From: Nocardia donostiensis
Lineage (GTDB): Bacteria > Actinomycetota > Actinomycetes > Mycobacteriales > Mycobacteriaceae
Direction: 5' to 3'
NCBI RefSeq assembly: GCF_002081715.1
Contig: NZ_MUKP01000001.1
Coordinates: 186,001-250,000, forward strand
DNA length: 64,000 nucleotides
Shown here: positions 52,852 to 61,361 of the stretch, piece after piece
Numbering within the stretch: position 1 is the first letter of the stretch
Layout: each line of letters starts with the position of its first letter
Made by a program: the position numbers and the translations under genes
The notes under the pieces: generated by a model
The model's input: only the letters and a program-made list of their open reading frames with translations
Told to the model about the DNA's origin: nothing
Databases searched by the model: none

Positions 52852-53853
52852 TCAGCCCGCCACGGCTTCGGGGTAGGTGACGGTCATGCGGCCTAGTCGC
52901 CCGTTACGTGCGGCGAGCAGTTCGGCGGCGACAGCGACGGCGGTTTCGGCCGGGGTCAGCGCGCCGATATCCATACCAGCCGGTGCGTGCAGGCGGGCCA
53001 GCAGGGCGTCGTCGAATCCGCCCGCTTTCAGATCGTCGAGCCTGCGAGCGTGCGTCGACGGGGAGCCGAGCGCGCCGATGTAGCCGACCTCCGGCAGCCG
53101 CAGCGCGACAGTGAGCAGCGGGATCTCGAATTGCGGGTCGTGCGCGACGACCACGATCCCGGTCGTGTGATCGATCTCCCCAGCCGCCGACAACGTATTG
53201 AGATAGCGGTGCGGCCAGTCGACCACTACGTCCGCGCCGGGGAAGGATTCCGGGTTCGCGAATTCGGCGCGGGTATCGCAGATGGTCACCCGATATCCGA
53301 GCAGCCGCGCCTGAACCGAGAGCGCGGCGGCGAACGAGTTGGCGCCGAAGATGATCAACCGGGGCGCCGGAGCGAACGAGGAGACGAAAATGTCGGACTG
53401 CGGCAGCGAGACCAGTTCGGTGGCATGCCGTTTGTCGGTGATCAGATGCTGGCCGATCATCGCCGGTTCCGGATTCCAGACGACAGTGAAAACCGTTACC
53501 CGCCGATTGGCGGCTATTTCTGTGGCAACGGCCGGGAATTCCGGGAAATGAACGCGCGAGAACGGCTCGGTGAACACGTCGAGTACGGCGCCGCCCGCGC
53601 CGGGGTCGGGACTCGGCACCGTGAACCGGTGCAGGGCGCGCTGGCCGGTGCGCGCCGCCTGCAATGTCGCCTCGTATGCGGCCTGTTCCACGCCGCCCGC
53701 GGTGATCGAGCCGAATACCCCGCCGTCGGGATCGACCAGCATTGCCGCACCCACCGGCAAATCGGTCGGCCCCCCGGTTCGCACAATGGTCGCCAGTCCG
53801 CCGGTCCGGCCCGAACGCCATACCCGCAACAGGTCATCGACGATGTTCCGCAT
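52852..53853 (-). CDS. XdhC/CoxI-family protein
   Basis: 333 residues from ATG 53853. The N-terminal XdhC_CoxI part includes GGLATIVRTGGPTDLPVGAAMLV and GSITAGGVEQAAYE; the C-terminal Rossmann part includes LIIFGANSFAAALSVQARLLGYRVTICDTR and YIGALGSPSTHARRLDDLKAGG. XdhC proteins bind molybdenum cofactor, help sulfurate it and insert it into xanthine or CO dehydrogenases. No molybdenum enzyme gene is nearby, so this copy is an orphan. Confidence 0.88.
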   Translation of the reverse strand: MRNIVDDLLRVWRSGRTGGLATIVRTGGPTDLPVGAAMLVDPDGGVFGSITAGGVEQAAYEATLQAARTGQRALHRFTVPSPDPGAGGAVLDVFTEPFSRVHFPEFPAVATEIAANRRVTVFTVVWNPEPAMIGQHLITDKRHATELVSLPQSDIFVSSFAPAPRLIIFGANSFAAALSVQARLLGYRVTICDTRAEFANPESFPGADVVVDWPHRYLNTLSAAGEIDHTTGIVVVAHDPQFEIPLLTVALRLPEVGYIGALGSPSTHARRLDDLKAGGFDDALLARLHAPAGMDIGALTPAETAVAVAAELLAARNGRLGRMTVTYPEAVAG

Positions 53854-54109
53854 CAACAGCTCCGATCAGCGTGGGCGGTGGGCAGGCGCTCCCTATCGAC
53901 CCCTGTCACCGAAAACCGCGCACGTGACGCACACCATATCGTTGTTCGAGGTGAATTGTTGGCTCGTAACGAAACCTCATCCGGCTTTCGCGTGAACCTC
54001 GAGCAAGAGTTGTGGTCCCGGACAACGTCTTCGCTCCTGGATTGTGAACGTTCGCGCTCGGGCCGGTAGGTCGCTACGCGTTAACGGAACGACAATTCAG
54101 GAGTTCCCG

Positions 54110-55258
54110 CTATCGGGAAAACAGTTGCTTGACGAATGGCAGCGAATCGGACAATGAGGCGTTTACTGTGCCGTTGTGGTCTTCGAGGTAGACGCGCACC
54201 GTCACCGGTTCGCCCTTGGCTGCCAGCAATGCGGCAAAGCGAAGGGTTTGCGGAGTGATGACATCGGTATCGCGCAGTCCCTGGCCGAGGAATACGGGTC
54301 GGTCGTACCCGGATTCCGGTAAGCCCATATAGCGGGTGAGTACACCGTGCAGATCAGGAAGCTGCGCCAGCGGACGGGCGAACAGGTCGCCGAGCACCAC
54401 CCCTGCGGCGTCGAGCTCCGCGCCGAACGGTTCGAGGCAGGAGCTCCTGGCGCGTTCGAGCCACTGCCGCCCGGTGTCGTTCAGAACGGATTCGATGCCG
54501 AGTTCGGGATGGGTGGTGCGCAGTCCGGCGAGGATGTACAGCGCATAGGCCGTGGAGTGCGGGCTCAGCTCGACCGGTGGAATGCCAGGGCCGAGCGGTA
54601 GCAGGATGTCTTCGATATAGGCGGGCACACCGGTGCCTACTGCGCCGCGGTAGTCCAGTTCCGGTCCGAATGCGGTGGCATGCCTGGCGGTGAACATGGC
54701 CGCCCCGCCACCCTGGGATTGCCCGACCACCGCCCATGAGCGCGACAGCGACGGATACTGCCCGGTGGCGGCCGTGACCGCGTCGACGATATTGTGCGCC
54801 TCCACCACGCCGTTGAGATACGGATGATCTCCCGGCCCGCCCAGCCCGGCGTAATCGGCGGCGACGATCGCATAACCCTCCCGCAGCCAGGCACCCAGAT
54901 AGGCCCAGTCGCGTTCTGCCGCGGCAGGCCCGGCCACGCTGTAGGCGCAGTCGTCGCCGAGGCCGACGGTGCCGTGCGCCCAGGCGATGACCGGCCAGCC
55001 GCCCTCGGGTGGTGCGCCGGGTGGGAAGTAGACGGCGGCGCTGGTCGGGATGGGGGCATTGTGCGCGCCGGTGGACCAGTAGTGGATGCGGGCCGAGTCG
55101 ACCGAACCCGGCAGGGTCGCGGCGGGGGGCAGCGACTCCACCGCGGTCACCGTCCCCGGTGCGTCCGGCGCTGCTCTCGCACTCGGCGGCTGGAGCAGGC
55201 CCGCGGCGCAGACCGCGCAGGCAGCGATCGCTGTTGCGATGAACCGGTTGATCCGCAT
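54110..55258 (-). CDS. Secreted lipase of the LIP family
   Basis: 382 residues from ATG 55258, preceded by GGGAGC. Signal peptide ending near ARA (about residue 29). The alpha/beta hydrolase core shows WPVIAWAHGTVGLGDDCAYS (oxyanion region), VVGQSQGGGAAMF (nucleophile), LRDTDVITP (acid) and EDHNGTVNAS (His). This is the secretory lipase family, common in Nocardia and Rhodococcus; expected to release fatty acids outside the cell. Divergent from aceA with a 490-bp gap. Confidence 0.9.
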   Translation of the reverse strand: MRINRFIATAIAACAVCAAGLLQPPSARAAPDAPGTVTAVESLPPAATLPGSVDSARIHYWSTGAHNAPIPTSAAVYFPPGAPPEGGWPVIAWAHGTVGLGDDCAYSVAGPAAAERDWAYLGAWLREGYAIVAADYAGLGGPGDHPYLNGVVEAHNIVDAVTAATGQYPSLSRSWAVVGQSQGGGAAMFTARHATAFGPELDYRGAVGTGVPAYIEDILLPLGPGIPPVELSPHSTAYALYILAGLRTTHPELGIESVLNDTGRQWLERARSSCLEPFGAELDAAGVVLGDLFARPLAQLPDLHGVLTRYMGLPESGYDRPVFLGQGLRDTDVITPQTLRFAALLAAKGEPVTVRVYLEDHNGTVNASLSDSLPFVKQLFSR

Positions 55259-55282
55259 GAAGGGCTCCCGTCCATAGGTCAC

Positions 55283-55751
55283 CGGCCGTACGTGTGGACC
55301 TGCGCAGTGTCAGGGCCGGGCTGGTGTCATGAGTGTGCGTCACGCCGCGGGGTTGGCTCATGCGTGATCGTGCGCTGGTTCACAGCGAAGGCAAGTATCT
55401 CCGCTTGTGAAAGTGCTCACAACCGATGGGTGGTCAGCGGATCGGTCCCCTGCCACCCGGAGATGGAAAGCAGTACGAGCGTTACGCTAAAAGCGCACGT
55501 CAGAGCTACTCGCGAGTAGATTGCACGCTTGCAATTCGCGGGCAAATTTCACAGAGTTGGCAAACTGGGCCGGAAAGCTAGCTGAGATTCACAGAAGCAA
55601 CAGGTAGACGGCTATTTCTCGGTGTGCCATCGTGTTGAAGTACACCTCCTGGGCCTAGCAAGCCTGCAAATCGCTGCTCCAGCAGTTCGAGTGGAAACAC
55701 ACTCGACCCTGACGAAGCGGCACCAACCGAACGAGAAAGTGGAGTCTGAAG
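55283..55751. other. Regulatory region upstream of isocitrate lyase
   Basis: 469 bp between the divergent lipase and aceA genes. No protein-like frame was seen. It contains a 14-bp palindrome, several TTGCAA-like motifs and an AGTTGGCAAACT near-palindrome (see next entry). The rest is unstructured to the eye. Confidence 0.6.
55506..55566. promoter_or_regulatory. Candidate operators in the aceA upstream region
   Basis: CTACTCGCGAGTAG is a perfect palindrome at 55506-55519. CTTGCAATT (55528), GGGCAAATTT (55540) and AGTTGGCAAACT (55555-55566) resemble the TTTGCAAA-type sites reported for RamB. They lie about 190-250 bp before the aceA start. Confidence 0.5.
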
Positions 55752-57041
55752 ATGTCGACCACCGGCACCCCGAAGACCGCCGCGGAAATTCAGCAGGATT
55801 GGGACACCAACCCCCGCTGGAAGGGCGTCACCCGCAACTACACCGCCGAGCAGGTGTCGAAGCTGCAGGGCACCGTCGTCGAGGAGCACACGCTCGCTCG
55901 CCGTGGCTCGGAGATCCTCTGGGATCTCGTCAACAACGAGGACTACATCAACTCGCTGGGTGCCCTGACCGGCAACCAGGCGGTCCAGCAGGTCCGCGCC
56001 GGCCTGAAGGCCATCTACCTGTCGGGTTGGCAGGTCGCTGGCGACGCGAACCTGTCCGGCCACACCTACCCCGACCAGAGCCTCTACCCGGCCAACTCGG
56101 TGCCGCAGATTGTGCGCCGGATCAACAACGCGCTGCTGCGCGCCGACGAGATCGCCAAGGTCGAGGGCGACACCTCGGTCAAGAACTGGCTCGCCCCGAT
56201 CGTCGCCGACGGTGAAGCCGGCTTCGGTGGCGCGCTCAACGTCTACGAGCTGCAGAAGGCCATGATCGCCGCCGGTGTCGCCGGTTCCCACTGGGAGGAC
56301 CAGCTCGCGTCGGAGAAGAAGTGCGGCCACCTCGGTGGCAAGGTGCTCATCCCGACCCAGCAGCACATCCGCACCCTGACCTCTGCGCGTCTCGCCGCCG
56401 ACGTGGCCGGTGTCCCGACCGTCGTCATCGCCCGCACCGACGCCGAGGCCGCCACCCTGATCACCTCCGACGTCGACGAGCGCGACCACGAGTTCCTGGA
56501 CGGCACCCGCACCTCCGAAGGTTTCTTCGGTGTCAAGAACGGCATCGAGCCGTGCATCGCGCGCGCCAAGGCCTACGCGCCCTACTCCGACCTCATCTGG
56601 ATGGAGACCGGTGTGCCGGACCTCGAGGTCGCCAAGAAGTTCGCCGAGGCCGTCAAGGCGGAGTTCCCGGACCAGCTGCTGGCCTACAACTGCTCGCCGT
56701 CGTTCAACTGGAAGGCGCACCTGGACGATGCGACCATCGCCAAGTTCCAGAAGGAGCTCGGCGCGATGGGCTTCAAGTTCCAGTTCATCACCCTGGCCGG
56801 CTTCCACTCGCTCAACTACGGCATGTTCGACCTGGCCCACGGCTACGCCCGCGAGGGTATGACCGCCTTCGTCGACCTGCAGGAACGCGAGTTCAAGGCC
56901 GCCGCGGAGCGTGGCTTCACCGCCATCAAGCACCAGCGTGAGGTCGGCGCGGGCTACTTCGACACCATCGCCACCACCGTCGACCCCAACACCTCGACCG
57001 CCGCCCTGAAGGGCAGCACCGAGGAAGGGCAGTTCCACTAG
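55752..57041 (+). CDS. aceA: Isocitrate lyase
   Basis: 429 residues with GGAG 7-8 nt upstream. Splits isocitrate into glyoxylate and succinate, the first step of the glyoxylate shunt, needed for growth on fatty acids and acetate. The catalytic motif is [11 protein letters not shown] with Cys191, the same residue number as in M. tuberculosis ICL1. Other conserved stretches are [31 protein letters not shown] and [14 protein letters not shown]. Single-domain short form. Together with RamB upstream and FadB2 downstream it matches the mycobacterial icl1 locus. Confidence 0.97.
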   Translation: MSTTGTPKTAAEIQQDWDTNPRWKGVTRNYTAEQVSKLQGTVVEEHTLARRGSEILWDLVNNEDYINSLGALTGNQAVQQVRAGLKAIYLSGWQVAGDANLSGHTYPDQSLYPANSVPQIVRRINNALLRADEIAKVEGDTSVKNWLAPIVADGEAGFGGALNVYELQKAMIAAGVAGSHWEDQLASEKKCGHLGGKVLIPTQQHIRTLTSARLAADVAGVPTVVIARTDAEAATLITSDVDERDHEFLDGTRTSEGFFGVKNGIEPCIARAKAYAPYSDLIWMETGVPDLEVAKKFAEAVKAEFPDQLLAYNCSPSFNWKAHLDDATIAKFQKELGAMGFKFQFITLAGFHSLNYGMFDLAHGYAREGMTAFVDLQEREFKAAAERGFTAIKHQREVGAGYFDTIATTVDPNTSTAALKGSTEEGQFH

Positions 57042-57080
57042 GTCGCGACCTACAGCCCGCTACTCCGGTAGGGGTGTACC

Positions 57081-57113
57081 GCCCTCCCCGCTGACAGCCC
57101 CAGTGGGGAGGGC
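57081..57113 (+). terminator. Terminator of aceA
   Basis: GCCCTCCCC and GGGGAGGGC form a 9-bp stem around a 15-nt loop, 40 nt after the stop. Confidence 0.6.
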
Positions 57114-57225
57114 ATCCCTATAACTCGAACAAACCGACATACTTGACCGTCGAAGGCTCGCTCACACCAGAGCACACCTTCGCCCCCAGCCACCGACAGG
57201 CCAGACCAACCAGCAGGAGCGGGAC

Positions 57226-58098
57226 GTGAGCAGCGAGAAGATTCAGCGCGTCGGTGTTATCGGCGCCGGACAGATGGGTGCCGGAATTGCGGAGGTGTGC
57301 GCGCGGGCGCATGTCGACGTGCTCGTCTACGAGCAGACCAGGGAACTAGCCGCCGCCGGACGAGCCCGCATCCTGCGGTCGCTCGACCGCGGCGTGAGCA
57401 GCGGCAAGATCACCGAACGCGAGCGCGAGCAGGCCGCGTGGCGATTGCGGTTCACCTCCGACCTGGGGGATTTCGCCGATCGCCAGCTGGTCGTCGAGGC
57501 CGTCCTCGAGGACGAGAAGGTCAAAACCGCCATCTTCGCGGAACTGGACAAGGTGGTGACCGACCCGGCTGCGGTGCTGGCGTCCAACACCTCCTCCATT
57601 CCGATCATGAAGATCGCCGTCGCCACCAACAACCCCGAGCGGGTCGTCGGCATGCACTTCTTCAACCCGGTCCCGGTGCTGCCGCTGGTCGAGCTGGTCA
57701 CCACCCTCAAAACCAGCGAAGCCGTTTTGACGCGGGCCGAAGCATTCGCAGGCGATGTGCTCGGCAAAGAGGTCGTCCGTTCGTCCGACCGTTCCGGTTT
57801 CGTGGTGAACGCGCTGCTGGTGCCCTACCTGCTGTCGGCCATCCGGATGGTCGAATCCGGTTTCGCGACCAAGGAAGACATCGACAAGGCCATGGTGCTC
57901 GGCTGCGCCCACCCGATGGGGCCGCTGGCACTGACCGACCTGGTCGGCCTCGACACCGTGAAGTCCATCGCCGACTCCATGTACGCCGAATTCAAAGAAC
58001 CGTTGTACTCGGCCCCGCCGCTGCTTATGCGTATGGTCGAAGCAGGCCTACTCGGCAAGAAGACCGGCGCAGGCTTCTACCAGTACAACCGGACCTGA
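57226..58098 (+). CDS. fadB2: 3-hydroxybutyryl-CoA dehydrogenase
   Basis: 290 residues from GTG 57226, with GGAGCGGG upstream. The NAD-binding loop is GVIGAGQMGAGIAEVCA. Catalytic His and Glu lie in VGMHFFNPVPVLPLVELV (H-F-F-N-P) and the Ser/Asn in SDRSGFVVNALLVPYL. The substrate-binding tail has MGPLALTDLVGLD. Interconverts 3-hydroxybutyryl-CoA and acetoacetyl-CoA in fatty acid oxidation. The icl1-fadB2 neighbourhood is conserved in mycobacteria. A strong terminator follows. Confidence 0.95.
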   Translation: MSSEKIQRVGVIGAGQMGAGIAEVCARAHVDVLVYEQTRELAAAGRARILRSLDRGVSSGKITEREREQAAWRLRFTSDLGDFADRQLVVEAVLEDEKVKTAIFAELDKVVTDPAAVLASNTSSIPIMKIAVATNNPERVVGMHFFNPVPVLPLVELVTTLKTSEAVLTRAEAFAGDVLGKEVVRSSDRSGFVVNALLVPYLLSAIRMVESGFATKEDIDKAMVLGCAHPMGPLALTDLVGLDTVKSIADSMYAEFKEPLYSAPPLLMRMVEAGLLGKKTGAGFYQYNRT

Positions 58099-58165
58099 AC
58101 AACGACGACAACCTGTACGAGCCGCAGCTCGCGGCGGCCACCCCGCATCCCTAGCAGCTGCCAGC

Positions 58166-58193
58166 GCCGGGACAGATCACCATCTGTCCCGGC
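58166..58193 (+). terminator. Terminator of fadB2
   Basis: GCCGGGACAGAT and ATCTGTCCCGGC, a perfect 12-bp stem with a CACC loop, 67 nt after the stop. Confidence 0.75.
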
Positions 58194-58377
58194 CCCCGCC
58201 GAAGCCGCTAGCCGCCAGCCGCGAACACCGAGCACCCCGCCCGGTTCGCGGCCCGGCTCGGGTTCCCGCCCTCGCAGCTAGGAGCACAGGGGCGGACGAA
58301 CGTCCGACACTCGTGCACGCACCGAAGGCGCAAGTCGCGAAGGCGGAAACCCGAGCCACCAGGGGGCCGCGAACCCC

Positions 58378-58396
58378 GCCGCGACGGAGTCGCGGC
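58378..58396 (+). promoter_or_regulatory. Hairpin before the MetE-like ribosome site
   Basis: GCCGCGAC-gga-GTCGCGGC, an 8-bp stem ending 15 nt before AGGAG. Could influence translation. Confidence 0.35.
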
Positions 58397-58423
58397 CATA
58401 GATACAGCACAGGAGTTGCGCTC

Positions 58424-60742
58424 ATGGCCAATGTCAACGAAGGATTCGGCTCCAGTGTCCTCGGATATCCGCGGATCGGACCGCACCGGGAACTCAAGCG
58501 GGCGCTCGAATCGTATTGGCACGGCACCAGCACCAGGGCCGAACTGCTCGCTGTCGGCCGCGATATTCAGGAGCGGCAGTTCAGTGAGTTGGCTGCGACC
58601 GGTTTGACGCAGGTGCCGGGCAACACTTTTTCCTTCTACGATCATGTGTTGGACAATGCGCTGCTGTTCGGTGCGGTCCCGGCTCGGTTCGCCGAATACC
58701 AGCAGGATATGGATCCGCTGGATTTCTACTTCTTGATGGCCAGGGGTCGCCCTGATCTGCCGCCGCTGGAGTTGGTGCGTTTCTTCGGCACCAACTACCA
58801 CTATCGGCAGCCGGAATTGGCCGAGGATACCGAGTTCTCGCTGCACCCGGAGGCGCTGCTGGACGAATGGGATCGGGCCATAGCCGAAGGGATCGAACTG
58901 CGCCCGGTGGTGCTCGGTCCGCTGTCGCTGCTGCTGCTGTCCAAAGCGGGGCATATTCCCGGCGAGTCGGGCGGGTTCGACACCCTCGAATTGCTGGATC
59001 GGTTGCTGCCGGTTTATGAAGAGCTGTTCGAAATCCTGGCCAAACGCGGTTCCACCTGTGTGCAGCTGGATGAGCCCTGTTTCACCAGCGAACGTACGGA
59101 TGTCGAACTAGCCGCGTTCGAAAAAGCCTATGAGCGTCTGTCGAAGGCGCCGCTGCGGCCGCGTCTTCTGGTCACCGGCCAATACGGTGATTTCGGGCCT
59201 GCGCTTGCCATCCTCGCCGGCACCGGGGTGGAAGCAATCGGCCTCGACCTTGCCTCGTTCCGGATGCGGCCCGAGGACCTGGCGAAAATTCCCGGTATCC
59301 GCCGTAAACGGCTGTATGCGGGCGTGATCAGTGGGCTCAATGTGTGGCGTGCCGACCGTTACGTGACGTTGGAATATCTCAGCGAACTGGCCGAGGTGTG
59401 CCCTGATTTGGTGGTTTCCACCGGGACCACGCTGCTGCACGTGCCTTATGACGTGCTCGCCGAGTACGATATCGAAGGTCATGTCGCCGATCGTCTGGCG
59501 TTCGCGAAACAAAAAGTTGGTGAAGTGGTTTCGCTTGCGAAAGCGCTCACCGAAGGGCCTTCGGAGAAATGGCGCAAACGTCCCACCGAAGTGCATTTCA
59601 AGCAGAAACACGCGGTGCGGCAACGGGTTTATGCGATCACCCCAGAAATGCGGGAACGAGACCCGTACGATGTGCGTCACGCCGCTCAGCAGGCGAAACT
59701 GAATCTGCCGCCGGTGCCTACCACCACGCTCGGCTCGTATCCGCAGACCGACAAGATCCGTCAGGCCCGCTACGACTTGGGGGAGGGGCGGCTGTCCTAC
59801 GAGGAGTACCGTAAGCGGATCGAGGCCGAAATCGAGGCCACCATCCGCCTGCAGGAAGATATCGGCCTCGATGTGCTCGTGCACGGTGAGCACGAACGCA
59901 ACGATATGGTCCAGTATTTCGCCGAACTGCTCGACGGTTTCGCCACCACCCATTTCGGCTGGGTGCAGGTGTACGGGTCGCGGTGTGTGCGGCCACCGAT
60001 CATCTACGGTGATGTGTCGCGGCCGGCGCCGATGACGGTGGAATGGATCACCTACGCGCAGTCGCTGACCGATAAACCGGTCAAGGCCATAGTGACCGGG
60101 CCGGTCACCATGGTGTCGCGTTCGTTCGTGCGGCAGGATCAGCCGCTGTACGAGACCGCCGACCAGGTGGCGCTGGCTATCCGGGACGAAGTGGTCGATC
60201 TGGAACGGGCGGGTATTTCGATCATTCAGGTCGACGAGCCCGCGATCCGGGAGTTGCTGCCACCACGCCCGGCCGGACGCGCGGAATACCTGCGCTGGGC
60301 GGTCGCCGCATTCCGTCTCGCCACTTCCGGTGTCAAAGCCGAAACCCAGATCCACACCCATATCCCGTATTCCGGACGCACCGAGATCGTGAAGGCGATC
60401 GAAGAACTCGACGCCGATGTCACCGCGATCGTCGCCACCCGCTCCATCGAATGGGTGCTCAAGGCGCTGGAGGAGGATTACGCATCCGGGCACGGCCTCA
60501 GCCACGGGGTGGGTCCCGGTGTGTACGAGAGCCGTTCGGCGCGTATCCCCGATATCGATGAGCTCGACGAACTGCTCACCGCCGCGGCCAAGGCGGTAGG
60601 GCCGCAACGGTTGTGGGCGAATCCGGATGGCGGGTTGAAGACCCGGCACTACTGGCAGCTGGACCCTTCGCTGCGCAATATGGTCGCCGCTGCTCGCCGG
60701 GTTCGTCGCCGTATCCTCGCCGCGAAGTCGTCTGGCGATTAG
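58424..60742 (+). CDS. MetE-family protein lacking three of four zinc ligands
   Basis: 772 residues from ATG 58424 with AGGAG upstream. It aligns end to end with cobalamin-independent methionine synthase: LGYPRIGPHRELKRALESYW, NVWRADRYVTLEYL, TTTLGSYPQTDKIR, GLDVLVHGEHERNDMVQYF, GSRCVRPPIIYGDVSRPAPM, QVDEPAIRE and GVGPGVYESRS. The zinc site of E. coli MetE is His641, Cys643, Glu665 and Cys726. The equivalents here are His646, Pro648 (IHTHIPYS), Val670 (AIVATRS) and Gly736 (NPDGGLKTR). Without the zinc thiolates it should not activate homocysteine. The folate and amino-acid site segments look intact, so it may have a different methyl acceptor or another role. Confidence 0.88.
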   Translation: MANVNEGFGSSVLGYPRIGPHRELKRALESYWHGTSTRAELLAVGRDIQERQFSELAATGLTQVPGNTFSFYDHVLDNALLFGAVPARFAEYQQDMDPLDFYFLMARGRPDLPPLELVRFFGTNYHYRQPELAEDTEFSLHPEALLDEWDRAIAEGIELRPVVLGPLSLLLLSKAGHIPGESGGFDTLELLDRLLPVYEELFEILAKRGSTCVQLDEPCFTSERTDVELAAFEKAYERLSKAPLRPRLLVTGQYGDFGPALAILAGTGVEAIGLDLASFRMRPEDLAKIPGIRRKRLYAGVISGLNVWRADRYVTLEYLSELAEVCPDLVVSTGTTLLHVPYDVLAEYDIEGHVADRLAFAKQKVGEVVSLAKALTEGPSEKWRKRPTEVHFKQKHAVRQRVYAITPEMRERDPYDVRHAAQQAKLNLPPVPTTTLGSYPQTDKIRQARYDLGEGRLSYEEYRKRIEAEIEATIRLQEDIGLDVLVHGEHERNDMVQYFAELLDGFATTHFGWVQVYGSRCVRPPIIYGDVSRPAPMTVEWITYAQSLTDKPVKAIVTGPVTMVSRSFVRQDQPLYETADQVALAIRDEVVDLERAGISIIQVDEPAIRELLPPRPAGRAEYLRWAVAAFRLATSGVKAETQIHTHIPYSGRTEIVKAIEELDADVTAIVATRSIEWVLKALEEDYASGHGLSHGVGPGVYESRSARIPDIDELDELLTAAAKAVGPQRLWANPDGGLKTRHYWQLDPSLRNMVAAARRVRRRILAAKSSGD

Positions 60743-60843
60743 CTGCCCGCACACCTGGCCCAGTTCGTGCCGCGGCGTCGGCCACCTGCCGATGCCGCGG
60801 GCGGGCCGGGCGGGCGGAGGCCGCGCAGGCGAAGAGCGACCCA

Positions 60844-60909
60844 GCGCGTAAGCCTCCGTATTCAGGCGGGGCAGCGTATCTGGTTCAGTCCTGGGCTGTT
60901 GCCGTCGCG
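60844..60909 (+). repeat. Hairpin-bearing repeat, copy 2
   Basis: 45 nt matching copy 1 (16355) at 40 positions with two single-base deletions, and weaker similarity to about 60909. The stem is kept by G-U pairing (CTCCG with CGGGG) around a TATTCAGG loop. It begins 102 nt after the MetE-like stop. Confidence 0.5.
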
Positions 60910-61201
60910 CCTGGTGAGACAGCAATGTATGCGGAGTGGATGTAAGACTGGACAAGGTTCGTCCTTCCAGCTGTCTGCGGTGAAACTCCGCGACCCGGCT
61001 CGCGAGGGTTGGCATCCCCTCTTTCCAGGGAGGGAGGAGGCCGAGTCGGGTCTTGTCGACGCGAGAAAGGCAACAGGGGCGGTGATGCCGACATCGGCTG
61101 GCCGGGGTCGCCGCAGTTCGCTGCGGTAGCCCGGTATCCGCCGCATGTTGTGATGCCGGTCGCTCCCTGCGGTCGGGGCAACCGGATGAGGTAGCGTGTA
61201 C

Positions 61202-61236
61202 GGGGTACGCGTGCCGATCGTGTTCGCGCGTACCCC
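61202..61236 (+). terminator. Strong stem-loop upstream of the helicase gene
   Basis: GGGGTACGCG and CGCGTACCCC, a perfect 10-bp stem with a 15-nt loop, followed by TTCCGT. It lies 125 nt before the helicase start and could be a terminator or an attenuator in its leader. Confidence 0.45.
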
Positions 61237-61361
61237 TTCCGTCGTGAAGATCTTCTTTCGCGCCGGTCATTGCGGCGCTGCCACCGAAGAGTAGGTGCGG
61301 ACAACGGGTCCGATGTGACGCCGCGGTATCACTCCGATGCCCGAAAGGCACTCGCATCCCC

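Larger units (their letters stand above)
58099..58423. other. Leader region between fadB2 and the MetE-like gene
   Basis: 325 bp. Holds the fadB2 terminator (58166-58193), a small CGGACG/CGTCCG hairpin at about 58290, and a GCCGCGAC/GTCGCGGC hairpin at 58378-58396 just before the AGGAG ribosome site. I looked for cobalamin-riboswitch landmarks (GCCACTG box, AGCCAGGAGACC-like box) and did not find them. Confidence 0.55.
60743..61361. other. 619-bp region without a convincing gene
   Basis: Between the MetE-like and helicase genes. Open frames exist on both strands but none has a ribosome site or family resemblance. It holds copy 2 of the hairpin repeat (60844-60909), a CCGCAG-ttcg-CTGCGG hairpin (61111-61126) and a strong 10-bp stem at 61202-61236. 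Several further short complementary stretches suggest a structured RNA or a decayed mobile element. Confidence 0.55.

Noticed and set aside
55578..57038. Long minus-strand open frame opposite aceA
   Set aside because: Antisense shadow of isocitrate lyase; no family match.
58099..58423. Cobalamin riboswitch expected before a metE gene
   Set aside because: The conserved B12-box and GCCACTG elements are not visible on the coding strand.
60844..60909. Right end of an IS200/IS605 element with TnpB guide RNA
   Set aside because: Only a stem-loop resemblance; no TnpA or TnpB coding remains could be read in any frame nearby.
60940..60975. GGTTCGTCC resembling a tRNA T-loop
   Set aside because: No acceptor stem, anticodon arm or CCA-compatible fold could be built around it.
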